This document shows positions 1 through 5,114 of a DNA stretch of 5,143 nucleotides, piece by piece. The notes beneath the pieces were generated by a model that was not told where the DNA came from, did no database searches, and worked only from the letters and a program-made list of their open reading frames with translations. Made by a program: the position numbers and the translations under genes. How positions within the stretch are numbered: the stretch's first letter is position 1; every line of letters begins with the position of its first letter. Origin of the DNA: JAGWAZ01 sp050248595 (lineage in GTDB: Bacteria; Bacteroidota; Ignavibacteria; OLB7). The stretch is from contig JBFWSB010000329.1 of NCBI GenBank assembly GCA_050248595.1, positions 1-5,143 of the forward strand. The letters are read 5' to 3'.

Positions 1-496
1 GCAGCGAAGTTTCGGATGTCGACATCCGTTCAATCAACTCTTCACGTCCAATCGGCTCTTCTTCCACGCCACTTAGCACCCCGTCGTATTCTTCACCGAC
101 AGTCGTAAAGGAGTCCAACACTCTCCCCTCTCGAGTGCGGAGAACGTTCCCCGATCCCTTACCGTAAAAGAAAGCTTGGAGAGCTTCTCCCCGACCGAAA
201 GAGAAGCGAATCACCCGCTCTTGTTCGTGCATTGAAACGTTCCGGAGGGTAGCGCCAGAAAGTTTCTGAAAGAGATCGAACGTATTCCTTCTCGCCCGGT
301 GAACCTCATCGAGTGGAAGTGCGTACCCGAACCGCAAATTGAGGGAGATTTCAGCAAACCGACTCTTTTTCCCGTTAGAGAATTCTATGTATATACGTTC
401 CTTCTCTTGCGACCAGCAGGCGAGGAAGAGATAGCCGTGAAGGTTCTCTTGTAGTAGCTCTGCTTGTCGTTGAAATGTCAAGTAGTGGCGAATCAT
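1..496 (-). CDS. rqcH: NFACT-family ribosome quality-control protein (RqcH/Rqc2/FbpA-like), N-terminal part
   Basis: Reading leftwards from an ATG at 496-494 gives 165 residues with no stop before the window edge, so the C-terminal part lies outside. The start MIRHYLTF, the SQEK motif (29-32), RARRNT (67-72) and the stretch GKGSGNVLRTREGRVLDSF (112-130) fit the NFACT-N domain. The MIR-Y-T opening also fits the family's usual N-terminus, so I trust this start. NFACT proteins of the RqcH type bind 50S subunits that carry stalled nascent chains and recruit alanyl-tRNA to add C-terminal Ala tails; they act in the cytoplasm. The NFACT-C and RNA-binding NFACT-R parts cannot be seen here, so tailing activity is inferred from the family. 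The usual Asp-Arg pair of the N domain appears as E93-R94. The gene is divergent from the phosphatase gene and has no visible Shine-Dalgarno. Confidence 0.82.
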   Translation of the reverse strand, partial: MIRHYLTFQRQAELLQENLHGYLFLACWSQEKERIYIEFSNGKKSRFAEISLNLRFGYALPLDEVHRARRNTFDLFQKLSGATLRNVSMHEQERVIRFSFGRGEALQAFFYGKGSGNVLRTREGRVLDSFTTVGEEYDGVLSGVEEEPIGREELIERMSTSETSL

Positions 497-507
497 GAAA
501 TCGCAGT

Positions 508-513
508 ATTATA
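508..513 (-). promoter_or_regulatory. Candidate -10 box for the NFACT gene
   Basis: On the minus strand the bases at 513-508 read TATAAT, a perfect sigma-70-type -10 hexamer, 11 bases before the NFACT start codon. A transcript starting at the usual distance would have a leader of only about five bases, or be effectively leaderless, which agrees with the lack of a Shine-Dalgarno. No convincing -35 box lies 16-18 bases further upstream (TTCGGG at spacing 17), and the Bacteroidota-specific TAnnTTTG box is absent. A chance match in this AT-rich patch is possible. Confidence 0.35.
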
Positions 514-580
514 TCGGACGAACATCAAATCCCGAATAAAGATAACCACAGGGGATCGGGTTCCTTCCCCAAACGAGCAC

Positions 581-1873
581 ATGGAGAGCAGGAAACAAAG
601 AATCGTTACCAGATCAGTGAAGCGAAGATCGCTTCTGAAGCTTCCAAATAGATCAGGTGCAGAGTCGATGCCCCTCTGGAAACTCCTTGCAGGAGCATGC
701 GGGATGGCTATCCTCTTCTTCTTCCTGTGGGAGTCTCTCCGACTCTTCCTCCAACACTACATTGTAGGACAAGATATTGATCGGTGGCTCCCCTCGATGC
801 TCGGCAACCTACTACACATTGGGATATTCGTCCTTCCAATTGCACTGATTGGATGGGTGGCATCCCGAATTGTTGACCAACGGAAAGGTTCGCTCAGTCC
901 AACCGCAGAGCGGATGCTCCGTGGCTCGCTCTGGCTCGGAAGTGGTGTACTTGGATCACTGATTGCCTATGAAACATTGACCCTGCTCCACTATGGCCAA
1001 CTCGATCTCCCCGCCTCGGTGTTAACAACAACGCTGACAGCGAACACATTCATTGTTCTGCTTGGCAGTACTGTGGCTGCACTCTTCGGAATGCGACGTC
1101 GAGGCAAACTTCTGCACAATCAAGAGAAGCTACTCACCGACGAATTTCGTGCTGCCTACAAAATGCAGCAGAGCCTGTTGCCGGAAACCGATGCCCGCAT
1201 CTATGGATACGACATCAGTGGTGGTATGCAGCCTGCCGTGGAAGTTGGTGGAGATTACTACGACTACCTATCGTTCGCCGACGGGTCGAAGGGAATTCTC
1301 GTCGCCGATGCTTCTGGCAAAGGAATGCCGGCAGCTTTGATTATGGCGAAGTTTCAGGGAATGGCTCAAGCACTCTCGATTCACGTACCTGATCCCCACG
1401 AGTTCTTCGTTGGCCTGAACGACACCCTTCGCCTCCGTCTGAACAGACAGACCTTTATCACCGTCGGCATGATGACAATTGACTTTGAAGATCGCTGTGC
1501 TTTTTGGCGGGCAGGGCACAACGGGTTACTCCACTATATTGCGCGCACGAACGAAGTAATCGAACGAAAGCCCCCCGGAATTGCATTGGGATTAACGCAC
1601 GGTGGCCAACTTGGAACTGCAATGCAGCCAGAAAAGTTTGTCATGGAAAAGGACGATATTGTTCTTCTCTACTCGGATGGTCTGGTGGAGGGTGGAAATG
1701 TCGAGGGAGAAGAGTTTGGCGAGGAACGCTTGATAAAGACACTAAAGGATGTTGCCCACGGCAATCTGAGTGCTGGAGAAATTCGCAAACATATCTTGCA
1801 CGTTCTCTCCGAGTTCGTAAAAGAGGCGGAAGAGCATGATGATATTACATTGGTTGTACTCCGAAGAACATGA
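581..1873 (+). CDS. Membrane-anchored PP2C/SpoIIE-type serine phosphatase (RsbU-like)
   Basis: Counting from the ATG at 581 (430 residues), a basic N-terminus is followed by four hydrophobic segments (about 35-55, 78-97, 115-136, 149-171), a short helical linker ending QQSLLP, and a complete SpoIIE/PP2C domain to the C-terminus. Metal-site motifs are present: EVGGDYYDY (221-229), VADASGKG (241-248), RAGHNG (310-315), LYSDG (363-367) and HDDITLVVL near the end. Such enzymes dephosphorylate serine or threonine on anti-sigma-factor antagonists (STAS proteins) in partner-switching pathways; no kinase or STAS gene is visible here, so the substrate is unknown. No HAMP, PAS or GAF module is seen, so the membrane bundle is the likely input. 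The start is uncertain. An in-frame ATG at 464 lies inside the divergent NFACT coding region, and an ATG at 668 has an AGGTG eight bases upstream and begins just before helix 1. The stop overlaps the next gene. Confidence 0.9.
   Translation: MESRKQRIVTRSVKRRSLLKLPNRSGAESMPLWKLLAGACGMAILFFFLWESLRLFLQHYIVGQDIDRWLPSMLGNLLHIGIFVLPIALIGWVASRIVDQRKGSLSPTAERMLRGSLWLGSGVLGSLIAYETLTLLHYGQLDLPASVLTTTLTANTFIVLLGSTVAALFGMRRRGKLLHNQEKLLTDEFRAAYKMQQSLLPETDARIYGYDISGGMQPAVEVGGDYYDYLSFADGSKGILVADASGKGMPAALIMAKFQGMAQALSIHVPDPHEFFVGLNDTLRLRLNRQTFITVGMMTIDFEDRCAFWRAGHNGLLHYIARTNEVIERKPPGIALGLTHGGQLGTAMQPEKFVMEKDDIVLLYSDGLVEGGNVEGEEFGEERLIKTLKDVAHGNLSAGEIRKHILHVLSEFVKEAEEHDDITLVVLRRT
655..659 (+). promoter_or_regulatory. 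Possible Shine-Dalgarno for an alternative phosphatase start at 668
   Basis: AGGTG lies eight bases before the in-frame ATG at 668 and is complementary to the anti-Shine-Dalgarno core. The ATG at 581 has nothing comparable upstream. Starting at 668 would give a 401-402 residue protein beginning MPLWKLLAG, immediately before the first membrane helix. The other genes in the window lack clear Shine-Dalgarno sequences, so this match may be chance. Confidence 0.3.
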
Positions 1874-2076
1874 GCCGAGAAGGTCGATCAAAACTTGCCT
1901 ATATGGTTCGCCGCGCCGGATGGTGGGGAACGGGTCTTACTGCCGGAGCTATCTTCTTTCTGACAGGGAGTTTCATCTCCTTTATTGAAGGAGATATGAG
2001 AATTGCCTTTCAAGCACTTGTCGTAACCTCGGTTTTGTGGACGATCTCCTTCCTTGTTTACCGTAGAAGGGGGTAA
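1870..2076 (+). CDS. Small two-helix membrane protein coupled to the phosphatase
   Basis: This 68-residue protein begins with an ATG that shares four bases (ATGA) with the phosphatase stop codon, a classic arrangement for translational coupling, and no separate ribosome binding site is seen. It has a basic N-terminus (residues 3-15), a hydrophobic segment at about 17-39, a short acidic turn (EGD, 40-42), a second hydrophobic segment at about 45-64 and a basic tail RRRG. By the positive-inside rule both ends should lie in the cytoplasm. I do not recognise the family. The coupling suggests production together with the membrane phosphatase, perhaps as an accessory subunit, but that is inference. 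The hydrophobic pattern and coupling make it more likely a real gene than a chance reading frame. Confidence 0.65.
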   Translation: MSREGRSKLAYMVRRAGWWGTGLTAGAIFFLTGSFISFIEGDMRIAFQALVVTSVLWTISFLVYRRRG

Positions 2077-2143
2077 ATCAAAAGATTTCGCAAGTTCGAT
2101 TTGTTTCGTTTCTTACGGCCAACAAGAGTGTATCCAAGTCTCC

Positions 2144-2181
2144 CCTTATTGGTTCTTCTGATTGTGTTCAGCCAATAGAGG
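2144..2181. repeat. Interrupted palindrome upstream of the ECF sigma gene
   Basis: The arms CCTTATTGG (2144-2152) and CCAATAGAGG (2172-2181) are complementary over TATTGG/CCAATA; allowing one bulged base, the flanking CC/GG pairs too. They are separated by 19 bases. The repeat sits about 24 bases before the TTG start of the sigma gene, in the only sizeable spacer on the plus strand (2077-2204). It could be an operator or a leader hairpin affecting translation. I could not identify a convincing promoter in this spacer. Confidence 0.35.
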
Positions 2182-2204
2182 CGCACCTTCTAAGAGATAT
2201 TCCG

Positions 2205-2792
2205 TTGAATCAGCAACACCATAAGAACTTAAAAGGACTATCTGACGGCGCACTTTGCCAGATGATTGCCGACGAGGATGGCAATCAACGGGGAGAACTG
2301 GCCTTTACGGAACTGTATCAGCGATATGCGCGACGCATTCACGCCTATTGCTTCCGGATTCTCTCGAATACCGAAGATGCCGAAGATGCCTTTCAGGAGA
2401 CGTTTCTCCGCTTTCATAAGACGGTGAAGGCCGGGGGAGTGATGACAAACGTTTCGGGGTTGATTTTCACGATAGCCCGGAACCTCTGTATCAACCTGAA
2501 GAAGAAAAACACGAGGTGGGCATCGGACGATATCGACGACCATACGATCAGCTCGTACGATAACACCTACGACCAGAAAGAGCTGCTGAACCTTGTGAAG
2601 ACATCTCTTGAACTGATTAACCCCGACTACCGTGAGGCATTTGTTCTCCGCGAATACAATGGCTTCTCCTACGATGAAATTGCGAGGATGCTCGATATAT
2701 CGGTCCCGACAGCTAAAATCAGGGTCTTTCGGGCAAAGGAAAAGATTAGGAAAGTGCTGGAACCCTATTTAAAAGATATACTCTCGATTTGA
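2205..2792 (+). CDS. ECF-type RNA polymerase sigma factor (sigma-70 family, group 4)
   Basis: The 195-residue product has the two-domain ECF layout. Region 2 spans about residues 34-101, with LYQRYARRIHAYC, the DAEDAFQETFLR core-binding segment (58-69) and the promoter -10 recognition helix around TIARNLCINLKKK (89-101). An acidic linker (108-125) follows, then region 4 at about 137-187, with a helix-turn-helix YDEIARMLDISVPTAKIRVFRAKEKIR for -35 recognition. No region 1 or 3 is present, as expected for ECF factors. Translation starts at TTG; no ATG or GTG lies in frame upstream, and the first ATG (codon 20) would remove part of the conserved LSDxxL lead-in. It lies 24 bases upstream of an anti-sigma-like gene, so it is probably held inactive by that protein. 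Many such sigma factors activate their own operon, but no matching promoter pair could be assigned with confidence. Confidence 0.93.
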   Translation: MNQQHHKNLKGLSDGALCQMIADEDGNQRGELAFTELYQRYARRIHAYCFRILSNTEDAEDAFQETFLRFHKTVKAGGVMTNVSGLIFTIARNLCINLKKKNTRWASDDIDDHTISSYDNTYDQKELLNLVKTSLELINPDYREAFVLREYNGFSYDEIARMLDISVPTAKIRVFRAKEKIRKVLEPYLKDILSI

Positions 2793-2816
2793 TTTCTCTT
2801 GCATTGATGAAGTGAT

Positions 2817-4196
2817 ATGAATTACTCGGAACTACTACACGATTTTGTGGAGAATTCTCTCTCCACACAGCACGAAGAGACTCTCTTCCAAGCCCTCGCG
2901 GTCGACGAAGAGCTTCGATTCGAGCTGAAGTATCTGCTAACGTTGCGGGATACGATTCGCGAGGATGAGGAGGCCGGTTTTGTCCCCCTCGCCACGACCG
3001 ATTCGATCTTCCGAACCCTTGGATATACTGCGCCAATTGCTGTTGGAGCTGGAGGTGGCGTTGCAGCCTCGCAAATTGGCCTTATCTCCCTCATTAAAAC
3101 GTGGGGAGGATATCTTGTAGCCAGCTTAGTAGGAACACTCTTAGCAACAAGCGTCTTCCTGATGGTTGACGATAAGAGAGAGATTGTCTACGCTGATCGG
3201 GGCACAACAGCAACCGAAAACAGCGTTGAGGCATCCCCCTCCGTTACCCCACCTACTCAAGCTGCAAATTCCGCCTCGATTGAAACTGATGGGGTGCAAG
3301 AGAGAATCACACCATCTGCTTCTCGTGGAGTGCAACAAGGTGCTCACACAGAACCGTTACGGAATCAAGGTACGAGTAGAAGCACGGAAAGACAGATAAC
3401 GAAGACAACTCAATCCACAGAGCGGAGCAAAACTTCGTCAGCAACCACACCAGAAGTTCCGAGTCTTTCTGCTGAGAGCACTTCCGTTGATCCGGTTGCC
3501 AACACAGCTCTAACTACTTCCGATAGTAAAAGTGCTGATACACAAGAGTCGCGCAACGATAATCGTGAGGTTGTAGCAAACACAATCGCACCTATCTACG
3601 AAACTGACAATATCACCGAGCCACGCTCGAGTGCAAGCCGCTCTGTCGAGAAGGTTGACAACTCGGTGCATGATCCAGTAAACTATATCAAGCAACAGCC
3701 AGCACCATTTAGCGCACACGTGCGGGGCATTACGGTTCCGGTCGACTTGAAGACATCGAAACTGCAACTTCCGGTTGCCGACCCTGGATTGGAAAACTTT
3801 GCCCTCGGTATCTCTTACCCACTCAACCCAAACTTTTCGGTTGTCCTAGAAGGTGGAAAAGAATCCTATCTTCTCTCTTTCACAACACCGAAAGATGATG
3901 GCAGAGTATTCTTGCATGAAGTTCAACCTTCGCTTATCTGGGGTGGTGTTGGTCTACGCTATAATTTGTTAACCACTTCAAGCTTTACTCCATTCAGTCA
4001 GTTAATGATTGGAGGCAGTACGGATGCAGGCCTTATGGGGCGTGGAATGATTGGAGCGAACTGGGGTCTCACTAATAACATCGGACTAACTGCGGGGGTA
4101 GAATACTCCCTTGTTGGCTACAGATACTTGGGGGATTTGAACTTCTCAGATCGCCTTGGACTTACGTATGGATTGACTATTGATTTCGGCAGATAA
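2817..4196 (+). CDS. Dual membrane-spanning anti-sigma factor candidate (Dma-like): anti-sigma domain, TM helix, long linker, C-terminal beta-barrel
   Basis: The N-terminus (1-70) is helical, acidic and Leu-rich (YSELLHDFVENSLS; ELRFELKYLLTLRDTIRED) and resembles Bacteroidota anti-sigma domains; it lacks the HxxxCxxC zinc motif. A Gly/Ala-rich stretch (70-93) precedes a clear membrane helix at about 97-117, followed by DDKRE. Residues about 120-300 are low-complexity, rich in Ser, Thr, Ala, Gln and Asn and probably disordered. From about 305 to 459 alternating polar/hydrophobic strands rich in Gly and aromatics follow (FALGISYPL, FSVVLEGG, WGGVGLRYNL, IGLTAGVEYSL). The end, TYGLTIDF (450-457), fits the beta-signal recognised by BAM (polar-x-Gly-x-x-hydrophobic-x-hydrophobic). 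The layout matches the Dma proteins reported in Bacteroides thetaiotaomicron, where inner-membrane anti-sigma and outer-membrane barrel parts sit in one chain. Placement directly after an ECF sigma gene supports the role. Ligand, strand number and actual outer-membrane insertion are inference. Confidence 0.82.
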   Translation: MNYSELLHDFVENSLSTQHEETLFQALAVDEELRFELKYLLTLRDTIREDEEAGFVPLATTDSIFRTLGYTAPIAVGAGGGVAASQIGLISLIKTWGGYLVASLVGTLLATSVFLMVDDKREIVYADRGTTATENSVEASPSVTPPTQAANSASIETDGVQERITPSASRGVQQGAHTEPLRNQGTSRSTERQITKTTQSTERSKTSSATTPEVPSLSAESTSVDPVANTALTTSDSKSADTQESRNDNREVVANTIAPIYETDNITEPRSSASRSVEKVDNSVHDPVNYIKQQPAPFSAHVRGITVPVDLKTSKLQLPVADPGLENFALGISYPLNPNFSVVLEGGKESYLLSFTTPKDDGRVFLHEVQPSLIWGGVGLRYNLLTTSSFTPFSQLMIGGSTDAGLMGRGMIGANWGLTNNIGLTAGVEYSLVGYRYLGDLNFSDRLGLTYGLTIDFGR

Positions 4197-4199
4197 ACC

Positions 4200-4907
4200 A
4201 TGAAGAACGTACTGAAAAATATAGCCTTTGTTCTCTGCTGCGGACTTGTGATCGCAGCCTGCGACCTGTCGCCAACTGATTTTGATGATCCAGTGGCATC
4301 AACCGAATCTTTCCCCCTGAAAGAAGTTTCGGTGAAAGATGTTCACCTCTTCGTTGGCTCGAGAGATTTCACCGGTGACTACTGTTTAGCACTCGACTCA
4401 TCATCCACGACTGGAGTCCCAATTCCGGGATTTGATACACTCCACACTTTTACGGGGAACGTACAGAAGGTCAACGATAAGTGGTATCTGAGTTTGAGTC
4501 TTCACGTCGACTTCCCTAATGAAGGAGTCTTTCAGATTATCTTCTTCGATAATCCTCAGCCTCGAGGCTTTACGCTTCAGTTTGATTCTATCGAGCTTAC
4601 GAGTGACCCAATCCAAGGAGTTTACCACTCCGGAACATGTCCAACTGGCTCGGCACAGTTAAAGGTCGCCGTGCTGAAAACGCGACCAACTCCCCCCTAC
4701 ATTGAAGGGTGGAAAGACTTTCAAGATATTCACGCAACTCTGGAATTGAATTTAGCTGTTGAAGAAGTGTCAGGCGACCACGTCCAGGTTACTGGTGACT
4801 TTCAGATGTTTAGCACCCTCAAGATAAAGGACGATCGCGGCGGTGGTGGTGGCTACGAAGAAGAAGAAGTTGCCTACATCGTCTCGGCTAATCTTGAGAT
4901 GGAGTAG
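4200..4907 (+). CDS. Lipoprotein of unknown function, third gene of the sigma/anti-sigma cluster
   Basis: The 235-residue product starts three bases after the stop of the anti-sigma/barrel gene. Its signal peptide is typical of lipoproteins: MKNVLKN, a hydrophobic core (8-20) and a lipobox VIAAC with Cys21 as the lipidation site. The mature N-terminus is acidic (D22, then D27, D29, D30). The rest is rich in predicted beta structure, with aromatic alternation (WYLSLSLHVDF, FQIIFF, FTLQFDSIEL), and contains two further cysteines (62 and 147) that could form a disulfide. Near the C-terminus a run of five Gly, one Tyr and four Glu (214-223) interrupts the sequence. I do not recognise a family. 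The tight spacing implies co-transcription with the sigma and anti-sigma genes; it may be an outer-membrane partner that modulates the barrel domain, or a product whose synthesis the sigma factor controls. Asp at +2 is an inner-membrane retention signal in E. coli, but sorting rules differ in Bacteroidota. Confidence 0.85.
   Translation: MKNVLKNIAFVLCCGLVIAACDLSPTDFDDPVASTESFPLKEVSVKDVHLFVGSRDFTGDYCLALDSSSTTGVPIPGFDTLHTFTGNVQKVNDKWYLSLSLHVDFPNEGVFQIIFFDNPQPRGFTLQFDSIELTSDPIQGVYHSGTCPTGSAQLKVAVLKTRPTPPYIEGWKDFQDIHATLELNLAVEEVSGDHVQVTGDFQMFSTLKIKDDRGGGGGYEEEEVAYIVSANLEME
4839..4868 (+). repeat. Triplet-repeat tract encoding Gly5-Tyr-Glu4
   Basis: Within the lipoprotein gene, codons 214-218 are GGC GGT GGT GGT GGC, followed by TAC and then four consecutive GAA codons. 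Both tracts are in-frame trinucleotide repeats, so slippage would change length without breaking the frame. The tract probably encodes a flexible or acidic surface loop between two beta-strands. Confidence 0.7.
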
Positions 4908-4935
4908 TTGACGACTTACTGAAGTAGTCAACTAC
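4904..4935 (+). terminator. Strong stem-loop at the end of the sigma/anti-sigma/lipoprotein cluster
   Basis: GTAGTTGAC (4904-4912) pairs perfectly with GTCAACTAC (4927-4935). Inside, after one G/A mismatch, ACTT (4914-4917) pairs with AAGT (4922-4925) around a four-base loop ACTG. This gives 13 pairs in total. The lipoprotein stop codon TAG (4905-4907) lies in the 5' arm. There is no T-run after the stem on either strand (CCCGAAGC follows on the plus strand), so it is not a canonical intrinsic terminator. It may end the transcript in another way or protect its 3' end from exonucleases. Confidence 0.6.
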
Positions 4936-5026
4936 CCCGAAGCTCTACCTTACACCCAAACATTATTCTTCGGAAACAGTGCCGTTGGGGAGTGGTACGG
5001 TTCATTGAAAAGTGTACGTTGTTGAT

Positions 5027-5053
5027 GTCGTTCCGAACATAAGTGAGGTATCG
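5027..5053. repeat. Sequence resembling a dispersed intergenic repeat (GTCGTTCCGAAC...GTGAGG-ATCG)
   Basis: GTCGTTCCGAAC, then AAGTGAGGTATCG, closely resembles the 'GTCATTCCGAnC-GAAGnGAGGAATC' type of dispersed intergenic repeat seen in many copies in various bacterial genomes. Such copies often give rise to spurious short predicted proteins. No second copy exists in this window, so the assignment rests on recalled pattern similarity alone. The segment lies in the gene-free stretch after 4936. Confidence 0.4.
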
Positions 5054-5068
5054 TGTATGAAACATGCC

Positions 5069-5114
5069 ACGTCCCGAAGGCGAGTCCCCTTGATTGACAT
5101 CCCACGGCGAGTCC
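5069..5114. repeat. Two imperfect direct repeats of about 18 bases
   Basis: ACGTCCCGAAGGCGAGTCC (5069-5087) and ACATCCCACGGCGAGTCC (5097-5114) share an identical nine-base core GGCGAGTCC at 27-base spacing, as well as AC-TCCC upstream of it. They follow directly on the dispersed-repeat-like segment at 5027-5053 and may be part of the same element, which would continue past the right edge. Too few units are visible to call an array. Confidence 0.45.

Noticed and set aside
464..580. Extension of the phosphatase to an in-frame ATG at 464
   Set aside because: It would overlap the well-supported N-terminal coding region of the divergent NFACT gene by 33 bases and occupy the whole divergent promoter region; the added 39 residues show no domain. 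It remains possible, and 668 is a further alternative.
1053..1839. Overlapping frames inside the phosphatase gene on both strands
   Set aside because: They are shadows of the conserved PP2C coding frame and have no domain or start signal of their own.
2075..2088. Small hairpin AAATC-AAAA-GATTT after the 68-residue gene as a terminator
   Set aside because: Only five AT-rich pairs, and the following T-rich stretch is interrupted; too weak to call.
2121..2140. ECF-type autoregulatory promoter (AAC ... GTC) upstream of the sigma gene
   Set aside because: The AAC and GTC are only 14 bases apart and lack the usual flanking bases; such pairs occur often by chance.
2817..3030. Zinc-binding anti-sigma (ZAS) domain in the N-terminus of the 459-residue protein
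   Set aside because: No HxxxCxxC motif and no cysteine at all in residues 1-70; the domain is called anti-sigma-like from composition, context and resemblance to non-zinc types.
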